Below, in pieces: positions 1-9,842 of a stretch of DNA of 64,000 bases (position 1 is its first letter; each line of letters begins with the position of its first letter). The DNA is from an uncultured Oceanospirillaceae bacterium (GTDB lineage: Bacteria; Pseudomonadota; Gammaproteobacteria; Pseudomonadales; Balneatricaceae): assembly GCA_937138495.1 (NCBI GenBank), contig CAKZPE010000009.1, positions 62,001 to 126,000 of the forward strand, given 5' to 3'. Under the pieces are notes generated by a model. It saw only the letters and a program-made list of their open reading frames with translations. It searched no databases and was not told the DNA's origin. A program made the position numbers and the translations under genes.

Positions 1-2346
1 CGGGTTGAGAATTATTTTTATACCACGTTGCGGTATCAGAATGTTCTTGATTGCCAGTTCCGTGTGGCCTGTGCCGACGGAGCCGTCCGTTATGTGAAGT
101 GTCAGGGTAAGGTGGCTGCAGAAACTGTGCACGGAACCTTACAGGATATTACTGACCGTCATTTGTCTGACTTGTTTTTTCAGGGCTTTGCACGTCAGGT
201 AACCGGTCTTCACGGCAGTGAGTATTTTAATGCACTGTCCCGGTTGTTGGCTGAAACCTTTCATGTTGCCTATGTGCTGATTGGGTTAATCAGTAAAACA
301 GAGCCGGGAAGAGTCGAAAGCCTTTCTCTTATTGCTAAAGGTAAGGTTGTTAAGGATTTTTATTATTACCTTGCCGATACGCCGTGTCAGAAGGTCGTTG
401 AGGACCATGTCTGTTTTTATGGCCGTGATCTGTTGCTTCGCTTTCCTGATGTTGAGGTGCTGCAACAGATGGAGGCAGACAGTTATGCGGGCATTCCGAT
501 GTTTAACTCTGAAGGTGTATGTAACGGTCTGATTGTGATGCTGGATCAGAAACCGATGCAGCATGAACAGGCTATTTTGTCTGTGCTGCAGGTTGCGGCC
601 AGCCGCGCCAGTTCAGAGTTACAGGAGTTGGAAGCAGAGCGTCAGTTGCAACTGACCTCTCTTGTTTTCGAGAACACCCAGGAAGGGATTATTATTGCCG
701 ACGCCAGTGGCTGTATTATCCGGGTAAACCGGGCGTTTACTCAGATGACAGGCTATGCCGAGGCTGAAATACTGGAGAAGCGGCCGGAGTTTTTGTACAG
801 CAGAGCCCATCATGATCATCATTTTGTATTTCACTTACGGCAGATTCTGAATAAGCAGGGGCGCTGGCATGGCGAGTTGTGGAATCAGCGTAAGGATGGT
901 TCCGTTTTTCCTGCGCTGCAGAGCATCGAAAAAATAAGTGACAGCAGCGGCAATGTTCAGCATTACATCAGTGTGTTCACGGATATAACCGAAAAGAAGG
1001 CGGACGAAGAGCGGATTCAGTATCTGGCACATTTTGATGCAATTACCGGATTGCCGAACCGGGTATTGTTTAATGATCGCTTACAGCAGGCTATTCAGCG
1101 TGCCAGGCGCTTTAAGCGTCAGGTTGGACTGATGTTTCTTGATCTTGATCGCTTTAAATACATCAATGATACCCTTGGGCATCCCGTGGGTGATCTGTTG
1201 CTGGAGCTGGTGGCTAAGCGTTTGCAGGACAGTATCCGGCAGTTGGATACCGTTGCTCGGCTTGGTGGGGATGAGTTTGTTGTCATCGTAGAAGATCTGG
1301 ATGAAACGGATACCCTGAATATACTGGCTGAGAAAATTATGCAGTCCCTGTCATTGCCGGTGCAGCTTGAATCTCACCGGGTGAATGTACATTGCAGCAT
1401 CGGCATGAGTGTGTTTCCGACCCATGGTAGTGATGCAGAGCAATTGGTAAAGCATGCGGATATTGCTATGTATCATGCCAAGGAATCCGGGCGTAACCAG
1501 GCGGTGTTATACCTGCCGGAGCTGAGTGTCCGGGCCTATGAAAATTATTCTCTTGAGCGCAGTTTAAGACACGCAATTGATACTGCTCAGCTGCGTTTGC
1601 ACTATCAGCCACAGGTGCGTTTATCCAGTGGCCGGCTCGACAGTATAGAGGCACTGGTGCGCTGGCAGAAAGAAGATGGTCAGTTAGTAGAGCCGGATCA
1701 GTTCATTCCGCTGGCTGAAGAGAGCGGGCTGATTATTCCGTTGGGTAAGTGGGTGTTACAGCAGGCTTGCAGGCAGATGAAGTGCTGGCTGGATCAGGGG
1801 CTGAAAATGCGGGTAGCAGTGAATATATCCGGCCTGCAGATTATTAACGGTAACTGGCCGGGCACTGTTGAAGACGTGCTGGAGGAAACCGGTTTGCCAG
1901 CCTGTTATCTGGAGCTGGAAATCACAGAAAGTTATGTGATTCAGCATCTTGATCAGGTGGCGGAAGTGCTGACGAAGTTACGCGCACTGGGTATTCGCAT
2001 CAGCATTGATGATTTTGGAACCGGTTATTCCTCGCTCAGCTATCTGAAGCAGTTACCGGTGGATGCGCTGAAGGTTGACCGCTCTTTTATTCGCGATGTT
2101 CCCCGAAGCCAGAGTGACGGCAAAATCATATCGGCAATTATTGCGATGGCGGCGCAACTGGGGTTAGAAGTAGTGGCTGAAGGGGTTGAGAATGCCGCTC
2201 AGCTGAGTTTTCTGTCGCAGCGGGACTGTGATCTGGTGCAGGGATATCTGATTGCGCCCCCGCAGTCTGTCAGTGAGCTGGATGAGTGGATTGAGCGTCA
2301 TTACAAGCATGAGCCGGAACATGCAGGTAAGCGTGTGGCGGAATAG
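1..2346 (+). CDS. PAS-GAF-PAS-GGDEF-EAL cyclic-di-GMP signalling protein, 5'-truncated
   Basis: The reading frame is open to the first base of the window, so the N-terminus lies upstream. Although a TTG is present at base 28, the protein before it is continuous with a PAS/PAC fold. Domains in order: the end of a PAS domain (to about base 160), a GAF-like segment (about 180-620), a second PAS (about 655-1000), a GGDEF domain with intact GGDEF at 1264-1278, and an EAL domain with intact EALVRW near 1648 and DDFGTG near 2010. Both catalytic signatures look complete, so it could make (diguanylate cyclase) or degrade (phosphodiesterase) c-di-GMP, although many hybrids use only one activity. No transmembrane segment is visible in this part. 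It ends before a strong bidirectional terminator and is convergent with the helicase gene. Confidence 0.9.
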   Translation, partial: RVENYFYTTLRYQNVLDCQFRVACADGAVRYVKCQGKVAAETVHGTLQDITDRHLSDLFFQGFARQVTGLHGSEYFNALSRLLAETFHVAYVLIGLISKTEPGRVESLSLIAKGKVVKDFYYYLADTPCQKVVEDHVCFYGRDLLLRFPDVEVLQQMEADSYAGIPMFNSEGVCNGLIVMLDQKPMQHEQAILSVLQVAASRASSELQELEAERQLQLTSLVFENTQEGIIIADASGCIIRVNRAFTQMTGYAEAEILEKRPEFLYSRAHHDHHFVFHLRQILNKQGRWHGELWNQRKDGSVFPALQSIEKISDSSGNVQHYISVFTDITEKKADEERIQYLAHFDAITGLPNRVLFNDRLQQAIQRARRFKRQVGLMFLDLDRFKYINDTLGHPVGDLLLELVAKRLQDSIRQLDTVARLGGDEFVVIVEDLDETDTLNILAEKIMQSLSLPVQLESHRVNVHCSIGMSVFPTHGSDAEQLVKHADIAMYHAKESGRNQAVLYLPELSVRAYENYSLERSLRHAIDTAQLRLHYQPQVRLSSGRLDSIEALVRWQKEDGQLVEPDQFIPLAEESGLIIPLGKWVLQQACRQMKCWLDQGLKMRVAVNISGLQIINGNWPGTVEDVLEETGLPACYLELEITESYVIQHLDQVAEVLTKLRALGIRISIDDFGTGYSSLSYLKQLPVDALKVDRSFIRDVPRSQSDGKIISAIIAMAAQLGLEVVAEGVENAAQLSFLSQRDCDLVQGYLIAPPQSVSELDEWIERHYKHEPEHAGKRVAE

Positions 2347-2363
2347 CGGTTCAGGCTGATGGC

Positions 2364-2396
2364 AAAAAAAAGCCCTGTGTGAACAGGGCTTTTTTA
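2364..2396. terminator. Bidirectional rho-independent terminator
   Basis: AGCCCTGT and ACAGGGCT (2371-2390) form a perfect 8-bp stem with a GTGA loop, flanked by an A-run on the left and a T-run on the right. It sits between the convergent GGDEF-EAL and helicase genes and can serve both. Confidence 0.9.
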
Positions 2397-2404
2397 TATG
2401 TGCT

Positions 2405-4147
2405 TTACTCGCCGCGGTCGTCGCGACGGCGTGGGCGGCTCTTGTCATGCTGTCTTGGCTTACCATTGCCTGAACGCGGCTTGCGGGGTGCGCGTGCCGG
2501 TAATTCACCGTCGAACAGGGTGATGTTGGTTTTCTTGCGGCAGATGTAAACGTTCTGCAGGTGCTTCAGGGTATCTGCAGGCATGCCTTTTGGCAGCTGA
2601 ACAGTACTGAAGTCATCATTCAGACGGATGTCGCCGATGTGGCGGCTGTTAATGTCTGCTTCGTTGGCAATCGCACCAACAATGTTTTTCACCTGTACGC
2701 CATCGTTGCGGCCAACATCCAGACGGTATACGTCCATGTCAGCACTTGGCATACGCTCGCGGCGCTTACCGTCACGTTCCGGGCGCTCACCGCGCTCACC
2801 ACGTTCGCGGCGTGGGCGTGGTTCCGGTTCCGGTGGCAGGATCAGAGGTTTTTCTTTCTGAGCCATGTACAGAAGGGCAGATGCCAGATCCAGCGTTTCC
2901 AGTTCAGTGTCAGAGGCCAGCTGATCAACCAGCTCACGGTAAATAGACATATCTTCATTGCTGAAGATGTTTGCAATCTGTTCACGGAATGATTCCAGAC
3001 GCTTGTTCTGAACCATGTCGCGGGATGGCAGATCCATGGTCTGGATTGGCTGGCGGGTAGCCCGTTCAATTTGCTTCAGCAGGCGACGTTCGCGCGGAGC
3101 GACAAACAGAATCGCTTTACCTTCGCGGCCTGCCCGGCCGGTACGGCCAATACGGTGTACGTATGCTTCAGTGTCGTATGGAATATCGTAGTTAACGACC
3201 AGGCCGACACGCTCAACGTCCAGGCCACGGGCGGCAACATCAGTTGCAACCAGAATGTCCAGCTTGGCGTCTTTCAGGCGCTGAACAGTACGTTCACGTA
3301 ACTGCTGGTTCATATCACCGTTCAGGGCAGCGGCTGCATAACCGCGGGCTTCCAGTTTTTCAGCCAGCTCAGTCGTCGCCGTTTTGGTACGGGCGAAAAT
3401 GATGACGCCGCCGTACTCATCGGTTTCCAGAATACGGGCCAGTGCGTCCAGCTTATTCACCCCGGAAACGATCCAGCATTTCTGCTCGATGTTCTCCATG
3501 GTGGTGGTTTTGGACGCAATTTTAACTTCCTGAGGGTCGTTCATGTAGCGCTTGGTGATGCGACGAATCTGCTCTGGCATTGTCGCGGAGAACAGCGCTG
3601 TCTGACGGCTTTCCGGTGTTTTCGCCATAATGGTTTCAACATCGTCAATGAAGCCCATGCGCAGCATTTCGTCGGCTTCATCCAGCACCATAGCTTTCAG
3701 GCTGTCCAGTTTCAGGGTGCCACGGTCAAGGTGATCCATAATCCGGCCTGGCGTACCCACAACAACGTGTGGACCGCGGCGCAGCTGCTTAAGCTGGATG
3801 TTGTAGTTTTGACCGCCGTAAATTGGCAGTACGTGAAAACCTGGAATGTGACGGGCGTATGCCTGAAATGCTTCTGCCACTTGTACCGCCAGTTCGCGGG
3901 TCGGTGCCAGAACCAGTACCTGTGGTTTACTCACTGACAGGTCAATACGGCTCAGCAGCGGTAAAGCAAAGGCAGCGGTTTTACCTGTCCCCGTTTGCGC
4001 CATACCCAGTACGTCCTTGCCGGACTGTAACAGCGGGATACAGCTGGCTTGAATCGGAGACGGCGTTTCGTAACCGAGTTCGGTAATAGATTTAAGGACG
4101 GCAGCAGGTAGATCAAGATCGCTAAAGGCGACTGGGGTATCGGACAT
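2405..4147 (-). CDS. deaD: ATP-dependent DEAD-box RNA helicase (DeaD/CsdA type)
   Basis: 580 aa. RecA-like helicase core with AQTGTGKT (residues 50-57), PTRELA (about 81-86), DEAD (155-158), SAT (186-188) and HRIGRTGRAG in the second lobe. It is followed by a charged Arg/Glu linker, a DbpA-type RNA-binding fold (begins MDVYRLDVG) and a basic Arg-rich tail. This layout matches DeaD, which unwinds rRNA and mRNA duplexes in ribosome assembly and cold adaptation. Two upstream in-frame starts exist (GTG/ATG-like codons up to 4195), but the start at 4147 (MSDTPVAF) matches the family N-terminus. A TATAAT sequence at 4185-4190 on this strand would also put the transcript start downstream of those earlier codons. 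Confidence 0.95.
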   Translation of the reverse strand: MSDTPVAFSDLDLPAAVLKSITELGYETPSPIQASCIPLLQSGKDVLGMAQTGTGKTAAFALPLLSRIDLSVSKPQVLVLAPTRELAVQVAEAFQAYARHIPGFHVLPIYGGQNYNIQLKQLRRGPHVVVGTPGRIMDHLDRGTLKLDSLKAMVLDEADEMLRMGFIDDVETIMAKTPESRQTALFSATMPEQIRRITKRYMNDPQEVKIASKTTTMENIEQKCWIVSGVNKLDALARILETDEYGGVIIFARTKTATTELAEKLEARGYAAAALNGDMNQQLRERTVQRLKDAKLDILVATDVAARGLDVERVGLVVNYDIPYDTEAYVHRIGRTGRAGREGKAILFVAPRERRLLKQIERATRQPIQTMDLPSRDMVQNKRLESFREQIANIFSNEDMSIYRELVDQLASDTELETLDLASALLYMAQKEKPLILPPEPEPRPRRERGERGERPERDGKRRERMPSADMDVYRLDVGRNDGVQVKNIVGAIANEADINSRHIGDIRLNDDFSTVQLPKGMPADTLKHLQNVYICRKKTNITLFDGELPARAPRKPRSGNGKPRQHDKSRPRRRDDRGE

Positions 4148-4184
4148 ATCAGGTAACACCGGGGGAGTTTTCGAAAGAGGCAGC

Positions 4185-4190
4185 ATTATA
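4185..4190 (-). promoter_or_regulatory. Possible -10 element for deaD
   Basis: A perfect TATAAT on the minus strand lies 37 bp before the chosen deaD start. It would give a leader of about 30 nt. No convincing -35 hexamer is seen at 16-18 bp, so this is tentative. Confidence 0.4.
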
Positions 4191-4337
4191 CGCATGAAAG
4201 TAAATAAAAGCCCGTACTATTTATGATAAATATAGGTTTTTTAGCGCCCTTAAGGAATTCTGTTGGGCAGATGTTGTCGCTGTCCTGTCCGGCTCAGTAT
4301 GATACGGGCTGTAAATGTGGCAGATCGGGTATCAGGA

Positions 4338-4649
4338 ATGGCAGTAAATGAAATGCATCAGCGGGTCTGGCAGGTGTTAGGCGAGATACCGGCCGGTAAA
4401 GTAGTAACCTATGGTCAGGTGGCTGAACTGGCGGGTTTGGCGGGTAAATCCCGCATGGTCGGGCGTTGTCTGGGGCAATTACCGGAAGGTTCGCTGTTGC
4501 CCTGGCACCGGGTTATAAATGCTCAGGGAAAGATTTCCCTGCCGGTGGGCAGTGAAGGATACGAGCGTCAGGTGGGACGTTTGCAGGAAGAGGGTGTTGT
4601 CGTGCTGAATGGACGGGTGAAGCTGTCTGAATTCCGGTGGCAGCCCTGA
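4338..4649 (+). CDS. Alkyltransferase-like protein (ATL/YbaZ family, MGMT fold)
   Basis: About 103 aa from the ATG at 4338. It has the DNA-binding helix-turn-helix region of O6-alkylguanine-DNA alkyltransferases (VTYGQVAELAG, then a conserved RxVGxxL-like run). The active-site motif reads PWHRV where true MGMTs have PCHRV. The acceptor cysteine is therefore Trp, the hallmark of ATL proteins, which bind O6-alkylguanine and flag it for nucleotide excision repair instead of reversing it. The frame is open back to 4263, but the upstream extension is not family-like. ATG 4338 and ATG 4353 are both possible starts, and neither has a strong ribosome binding site. Confidence 0.85.
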   Translation: MAVNEMHQRVWQVLGEIPAGKVVTYGQVAELAGLAGKSRMVGRCLGQLPEGSLLPWHRVINAQGKISLPVGSEGYERQVGRLQEEGVVVLNGRVKLSEFRWQP

Positions 4650-4677
4650 TCTGTTCGCAGGACTGCCTGAGCAGCGT

Positions 4678-4941
4678 TTAGCTGGCGGCGGTGAGTTGTT
4701 TCCAGACGTTGGTGATATCTGCTTTGTCTGTATCTTCCAGGTGGTCAACTTTGAAAGCCTCTTCAAGGCTGTGCTCAACGCCGTCTATGAATGCTTCGGC
4801 ATTGTCTCCCTGCGCGCTGCTGATCAGGCTGACGTGGCCCAGCAGATAGCTGTAGGTAAATAACTGGTCGCTGCTGGCGTCTGCTTCCATTTCCAGAAGT
4901 TTCTGGTAAACGGTTTCGGCATAAGTGTTGTAGTCGGTCAT
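4678..4941 (-). CDS. YfcL family protein
   Basis: 87 aa, acidic, soluble, no signal peptide. The pattern of an acidic N-terminal helix, SSDQLFTYSYLLGH and a C-terminal helix ending in VWKQL resembles E. coli YfcL, a small conserved protein of unknown function. It is convergent with the ATL gene (28-bp gap) and lies downstream of the DUF3108 gene on the same strand (40-bp gap), so it may be the last gene of a purM-purN-DUF3108-yfcL transcript. Confidence 0.75.
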   Translation of the reverse strand: MTDYNTYAETVYQKLLEMEADASSDQLFTYSYLLGHVSLISSAQGDNAEAFIDGVEHSLEEAFKVDHLEDTDKADITNVWKQLTAAS

Positions 4942-4981
4942 AGTGTCTGTCGGGTCAGTCTATATAGGGCGGCGGCAGAGG

Positions 4982-5704
4982 TCAGTTCAGTTCTTTGATA
5001 ACCAGTGCGTAGCGCTTGCCGTCGGTTTCGGTTTGTAGAAGTCGGACCAGTTGGTAGTTCAGTTGTGGCGCAAACCAGAGCCATGTCTGGCGTTTGCTGT
5101 CTGGCCCCCGGTCACGGCGGACTTTAACCGCGTTAAAGGTGCCCAGTTCAGTGGTCACTTCTTCTTCGCCTTCGCGAACAAAGCGGTAGGTTTTCAGTTT
5201 GCCGTTATCGGCAACCTGATATTCCAGGGTCTCACGGTCATTTATCAGGTCCAGTCGAAGCTGTAGCTGATAGCTGAGTTTATCCAGTGTGCCTGCGGGT
5301 ATGTCTAACTGCCAGGGATCGTCACTGACCTGGCTGCTGGCCTGATGGTTCTGCCAGTTAAATTCCAGTTCCGACGTTCGCTTCTTGCCCAGTACTTTAC
5401 GTTTGTACCGGTAGCTCTGTGGCTCGACCCCGGCGGAGGTGAAACGCAGTTTACTGCTTTCACTCAGGCTGGCGACCATTGCGCTGGCATCCAGGCTAAG
5501 TTTCCAGCCATTTCCGGTCTGTTGCAGTTGACGGACCGCTTCACCACTGAGGGAAAATCCCAGATCCCATTCCGAGCTGTAGACTGCTTTGAAAGGCTCG
5601 ACCTGAAGGCCGGCACTGTTGGCAGCCGACAAAGGTGTCAGCAGCAGGCAGGCGGTTGCGAGTCTGGCTGCGTACCGGAATGTGTGACGAAAGTTGAGTG
5701 ACAT
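4982..5704 (-). CDS. DUF3108 domain-containing periplasmic protein
   Basis: 240 aa. An N-terminal signal peptide (basic start, hydrophobic core ending LSAANSAG, about residues 1-31) indicates export. The mature part is beta-rich and matches DUF3108 in pattern: the PFKAVYSSEWDLG opening, YRYKRKVLGKKRTSE, and a C-terminal TWLWFAPQLNYQLVRL. Family members are exported proteins of unknown function that often follow purN in Pseudomonas-like genomes, as here (2-bp gap to purN). The biochemical role is unknown. Confidence 0.85.
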   Translation of the reverse strand: MSLNFRHTFRYAARLATACLLLTPLSAANSAGLQVEPFKAVYSSEWDLGFSLSGEAVRQLQQTGNGWKLSLDASAMVASLSESSKLRFTSAGVEPQSYRYKRKVLGKKRTSELEFNWQNHQASSQVSDDPWQLDIPAGTLDKLSYQLQLRLDLINDRETLEYQVADNGKLKTYRFVREGEEEVTTELGTFNAVKVRRDRGPDSKRQTWLWFAPQLNYQLVRLLQTETDGKRYALVIKELN

Positions 5705-5706
5705 GT

Positions 5707-6372
5707 TTACTCCGAGAACTGGTAACCCTGACTCTCCAGCGTGGTGCCGTCGAGCTGAACCTGTCCTGAAACAAGCTGTAAGCGGTCATTGCAGAACCAT
5801 TCTACCGCCAGAGGGTAAATCTTATGTTCCTGAAGGTGCACCCGCTGTTGCAGGCTGTCTGCATTGTCTGCTGGCAAAACATCAACGGCTGCCTGAAGTG
5901 CAAGAGGCCCGCCGTCCAGCTCTTCGGTCACAAAGTGTACGGTGCAGCCGTGTTTGGCTTCGTCGTCGTCGATTGCGCGCTGATGGGTGTTCAGGCCCTT
6001 ATATTTAGGCAGCAGGGAAGGGTGGATGTTGAGCATGCGATCGGAATAGCGGTTAACAAATTCCGGAGTGAAGATTCGCATGAAACCGGCCAGAATCACC
6101 AGATCCGGTGAGTAGCTGTCGATCTCGGCGATCAGTGCCTGATCAAAACTGTCACGGTCGGCGTAATCCGTATGGCGGATAACGCATCCGGGAATATCTG
6201 CCTGGCGGGCCCGTTCCAGGCCGTAGGCGTCTTCTTTGTTACTGATGACTGCCTGAATTTTGCCGTTAATGCGGCCTGCATTAACGGCATCGATGATGGC
6301 TTGCAGGTTTGAACCGCTGCCTGAAATCAGGACAACGATTCGTTTTTCTGCCGCCTGTACCGGGCTAGTCAT
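5707..6372 (-). CDS. purN: Phosphoribosylglycinamide formyltransferase PurN
   Basis: 221 aa. Transfers a formyl group from 10-formyl-tetrahydrofolate to GAR in the third step of de novo purine synthesis. Signatures: the VLISGSGSNLQAII loop near the N-terminus that binds the substrate phosphate, the NIHPSLLPKYKGLNTH catalytic block (Asn and His in the usual order), and the downstream D of ELDGGP. The start is ATG at 6372; an in-frame TTG three bases earlier is less likely. It sits 3 bp after the purM stop, so the two are almost certainly co-transcribed. Confidence 0.97.
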   Translation of the reverse strand: MTSPVQAAEKRIVVLISGSGSNLQAIIDAVNAGRINGKIQAVISNKEDAYGLERARQADIPGCVIRHTDYADRDSFDQALIAEIDSYSPDLVILAGFMRIFTPEFVNRYSDRMLNIHPSLLPKYKGLNTHQRAIDDDEAKHGCTVHFVTEELDGGPLALQAAVDVLPADNADSLQQRVHLQEHKIYPLAVEWFCNDRLQLVSGQVQLDGTTLESQGYQFSE

Positions 6373-6375
6373 CAA

Positions 6376-7431
6376 TTATGCTTCCACGCCCAGCAGTTCA
6401 ACCTGTTCTTCGTTGGCATCAGCGGCAGCAATGTTACCGATGATCCACGGGCTTTCACCCGCGTCCTGCAGAATTTGCAGGGCAGCATCAGCCTGATCAG
6501 CCGGCACGACAACAACCATACCAACGCCACAGTTCAGGGTGCGGTACATTTCACGGTTTTCAACATTGCCCAGTTGCTGAATCCAGCGGAATACTTCCGG
6601 CATATTCCAGGACTGAGTGTCGATAACGGCTTTGGCACTTTCTGGCAGAACCCGTGGAATGTTTTCCAGCAGGCCACCACCGGTGATGTGAGACAGTGCA
6701 TTAACCTGGCTCTTTTTAATCAGTTCCAGCAATGGCTTAACATAGATGCGGGTTGGCTCAAGCAGGGCTTCAGTCAGAGGCTTGCCGTCAACTTCGCCGC
6801 TCAGGTCAGCGTTGCGTACTTCAATGATCTTACGGATCAGCGAGTAGCCGTTTGAGTGCGGGCCGGAAGATGGCAGACCGATGATAGCATCACCGATGCT
6901 GACTTTAGAGCCGTCAATGATTTCAGACTTTTCAACCACACCGGTGCAGAAACCGGCCAGGTCGTAATCTTCGCCTTCGTACATGCCTGGCATTTCAGCG
7001 GTTTCACCGCCAACCAGTGCAGCACCGGCCAGTTCGCAGCCTTTGCCGATACCGGCAACAACGTCTGCTGCTATGTCTATATTCAGTTTGCCGGTGGCAT
7101 AGTAGTCCAGGAAAAACAGAGGTTCTGCACCGGCAACAACCAGATCGTTTACGCACATGGCGACCAGATCGATACCGATGGTGTCATGTTTGTTCAGATC
7201 CATCGCCAGACGCAGTTTGGTGCCAACACCGTCGGTGCCTGAAACCAGTACTGGCTGCTTGTAGCCGGCCGGGATTTCACACAGGGCTCCGAAGCCGCCC
7301 AGGCCGCCCATAACTTCAGGTCGGGCTGTGCGTTTTGCAACGCCCTTAATGCGGTCAACCAGGGCGTTACCTGCGTCGATATCAACGCCGGCATCTTTGT
7401 AGCTGATAGAGGTATTGTCAGTGGTAGACAT
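6376..7431 (-). CDS. purM: Phosphoribosylformylglycinamidine cyclo-ligase PurM
   Basis: 351 aa. AIR synthetase, the fifth step of de novo purine synthesis. It begins [16 protein letters not shown], characteristic of PurM, followed by [44 protein letters not shown] and a C-terminal [13 protein letters not shown]. All core motifs are present and the length is normal. It is the first gene of purM-purN-DUF3108 and is divergent from the DUF2066 gene across 167 bp. No good Shine-Dalgarno precedes ATG 7431, though homology supports this start. Confidence 0.98.
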   Translation of the reverse strand: MSTTDNTSISYKDAGVDIDAGNALVDRIKGVAKRTARPEVMGGLGGFGALCEIPAGYKQPVLVSGTDGVGTKLRLAMDLNKHDTIGIDLVAMCVNDLVVAGAEPLFFLDYYATGKLNIDIAADVVAGIGKGCELAGAALVGGETAEMPGMYEGEDYDLAGFCTGVVEKSEIIDGSKVSIGDAIIGLPSSGPHSNGYSLIRKIIEVRNADLSGEVDGKPLTEALLEPTRIYVKPLLELIKKSQVNALSHITGGGLLENIPRVLPESAKAVIDTQSWNMPEVFRWIQQLGNVENREMYRTLNCGVGMVVVVPADQADAALQILQDAGESPWIIGNIAAADANEEQVELLGVEA

Positions 7432-7598
7432 AGTGTGTGAAAACCCATTCTAGGAGGTTACTGAAAAAATGTGGCGGTATTCTATCAGGTTGCTTTAAGG
7501 GGAGCTATCTGTGGTAGAGTTTGAGGCCTATTTTTTTGGTACTTATTTTTATTTGTTATCAGCCCGCCGGGGCGGCGGTTTAAGGATGAATTTTGTTC

Positions 7599-8669
7599 AT
7601 GAAAGGTTTTTTTAGCAGTGTATTAGTTGCTGTATTGCTGAGTGCTGCGAGTCTGGCACAGGCGGCGGTGGTTGATAATCTGTATCGCTCAGAGATGCTG
7701 GTGCCTGAACAGCTGGCACAGCCAACTGATGTCCAGCTTAGTGAGGCGTTACAGGAAGTACTGATTAAAGTATCAGGGCGCAGTCAGGTGGCAGGTAATG
7801 CCCGGATCAGTGAAGCACTGCAGGCCCCGGCTACTTATCTGCAGGGGTTTTCTTATGAGTCAACCCAGACGCCGGTCGCAGCAGGTGATGGCCGTGAAGT
7901 ATTAGGGTTACGGTTACAACTGGCCTTTGATGAGCAGGCGGTCAGCCGTTTGCTGAACGAAGCAGGTCTGTCTCTGGCAGGTGCCGGCCGGCCGGGCGTA
8001 CTGGTGTGGCTGGTGGCTGAAGGTCCGCAACGGCCACGGGACTTTGTTGCTGCAGAAAGTGAAATCGTTGCAGAGTTACAGATGTTGGCTCAGTCACGTG
8101 CGTTACCCGTGCTGCTGCCTTTGCTGGACCTGGATGATCAGCAAGCGGTTTCCCCGGGAGATATCTGGGGAGGATTTGAAGAGCCTGTAACACTTGCCTC
8201 AGACCGTTACCGTGCGGATGCGGTTCTGGTCGGACGGTTGCAGCACATGGACAGCGGTGCCTGGAATACCCGCTGGCAGTTATTTTACCGTGGTAGTGAT
8301 CAGCATTTCTCGCCGGCTGGCAGTCTTGGAGCACAGCTGAATACTGTTGTAGACGCAGTGGCTGACCGTTTGTTAGGCGGTAAGGCGGTGGTTGAGAATA
8401 CCTATGTTGAAGACGGCATTGTGCTGGAGATCAGCAAACTTAACAGCATTGATGATTATTTACAGTTACTTGATTACATGCGGGAACTGCAGCCGGTAGA
8501 AAAAGTCCTACCGGCACAAATGGAAGGGGACCGGGTGACGTTGCGGGTGAAGGTGCAGGGAGGTGTGCCGGCGTTGCTTGAGGCTATCCGGCTTAATCCG
8601 CGGATACAGTCTGATTCTGTTTTACCTTCCACACAGGCAGCAGGGCCCCTGTATTACCGCTGGCAGTAA
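7599..8669 (+). CDS. DUF2066 domain-containing exported protein
   Basis: 356 aa from ATG 7599; an in-frame TTG at 7593 is less likely. An N-terminal signal peptide ends near ASLAQAA. The mature protein opens with VVDNLYRSEMLVPEQ, typical of DUF2066, and contains the LSEALQEVLIKVSGR block. The function is unknown; the family is found beside purM and hda in Pseudomonas and relatives, matching this neighbourhood. The AI-2E permease starts 30 bp downstream on the same strand, so they may be co-expressed. Confidence 0.85.
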   Translation: MKGFFSSVLVAVLLSAASLAQAAVVDNLYRSEMLVPEQLAQPTDVQLSEALQEVLIKVSGRSQVAGNARISEALQAPATYLQGFSYESTQTPVAAGDGREVLGLRLQLAFDEQAVSRLLNEAGLSLAGAGRPGVLVWLVAEGPQRPRDFVAAESEIVAELQMLAQSRALPVLLPLLDLDDQQAVSPGDIWGGFEEPVTLASDRYRADAVLVGRLQHMDSGAWNTRWQLFYRGSDQHFSPAGSLGAQLNTVVDAVADRLLGGKAVVENTYVEDGIVLEISKLNSIDDYLQLLDYMRELQPVEKVLPAQMEGDRVTLRVKVQGGVPALLEAIRLNPRIQSDSVLPSTQAAGPLYYRWQ

Positions 8670-8699
8670 CTGAATAGCCGGATATAAAGGAATAATCGT

Positions 8700-9842
8700 A
8701 TGAAACTGACTGATTCTCAGCGCTGGATGTTCATCTGTGTGCTGGCAGTGGCCGGTGGGCTGGTGTATCTGTTACAGCCAATCCTGTCGCCTTTTATAGT
8801 CGCCGCGTTACTGGCCTATATTTTTGATCCGCTGGCTGACCGCCTGGAAGATAAAGGCATGTCCCGTACCGGGGCGGTTATTATTGTGTTCGGCATTATC
8901 AGTGCGCTGGTAATGGTACTGTTGTTGTTGCTGTTGCCTAAGCTTGGTCATCAGGTGCAGGTGATGGTGAAAACCATTCCTGCGGTGATTACTCTATTTG
9001 AAACCAAAGCAGTGCCCTGGCTGGAAGTCAATCTGGGCGTTTCGCTGGCGAGTTTTGACTGGCAGAGTGTGCGTCAGATCCTCAGTGGTAACTGGCAGCA
9101 AACGGGTAATGTACTCAAAGATGTCATGAACAGCATTGGGCAGTCCGGTATAGCACTTGCTGCCTGGCTGGCAAACCTGGTGCTGATTCCGGTGGTTATG
9201 TTCTATCTGCTCCGTGACTGGGATGTGATGATGGAAAGGATCAGCCACCTGTTGCCCCGTAATGTTGAGCCTAAGGTTAATCTGTGGGCGACAGAGTGTG
9301 ACGAAGTTCTGGGTGCCTTCGTGAAAGGTCAGTTGCTGGTGATGACCGCGCTGGGCGCTATTTATGCGGTCGGCTTGTGGCTGGTAGGGCTGGACCTGGC
9401 GCTACTGGTCGGCATGTTGGCAGGCCTGGCCAGTATTGTGCCGTATATGGGATTCATTATTGGCATTGTGGCTGCCATCATTGCTGCCATGCTGCAGTTT
9501 AATGATCCGACAGTACTCGCCTGGGTGGGGCTGGTGTTTATTATCGGTCAGATGCTTGAAGGCATGGTTCTGACGCCGTTACTGGTCGGGGACCGGATTG
9601 GTCTGCACCCGGTGGCGGTTATATTTGCCATTATGGCCGGTGGTCAGTTATTTGGTTTTGTAGGCATTCTGATTGCGCTGCCGGTGGCGGCGGTGATCAT
9701 GGTTTTACTGCGGCACTTGCATGATGGCTATCAGCGAAGCAGCCTTTACGGGGAGTCAAAGCCGAAGCCGGACTCCCCCGCCAGTAGTGACATGAATGCT
9801 GATGACAGTGTTGCGGCAGGAAAGGAAGTTGCCGGGGATTGA
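8700..9842 (+). CDS. AI-2E family transporter / PerM-like permease
   Basis: 380 aa, about eight transmembrane segments with the typical arrangement: an N-terminal pair, a soluble middle region, then a hydrophobic C-terminal half with PYMGFIIGIV, GQMLEGMVLTPLLVGDRIGLHP and GILIALPVAAV. The GxxLxPxxxG-like segment and closing LP are family signatures. Family members export small molecules or act as Na+/H+ antiporters; the substrate here cannot be told. It has a charged, Asp/Pro-rich cytosolic tail. A paralogue lies at 44660. Confidence 0.88.
   Translation: MKLTDSQRWMFICVLAVAGGLVYLLQPILSPFIVAALLAYIFDPLADRLEDKGMSRTGAVIIVFGIISALVMVLLLLLLPKLGHQVQVMVKTIPAVITLFETKAVPWLEVNLGVSLASFDWQSVRQILSGNWQQTGNVLKDVMNSIGQSGIALAAWLANLVLIPVVMFYLLRDWDVMMERISHLLPRNVEPKVNLWATECDEVLGAFVKGQLLVMTALGAIYAVGLWLVGLDLALLVGMLAGLASIVPYMGFIIGIVAAIIAAMLQFNDPTVLAWVGLVFIIGQMLEGMVLTPLLVGDRIGLHPVAVIFAIMAGGQLFGFVGILIALPVAAVIMVLLRHLHDGYQRSSLYGESKPKPDSPASSDMNADDSVAAGKEVAGD

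Noticed and set aside
2164..2508. Minus-strand frame overlapping the end of the GGDEF-EAL gene and the terminator
   Set aside because: It runs across the terminator, has no protein family features and is a shadow of the real genes.
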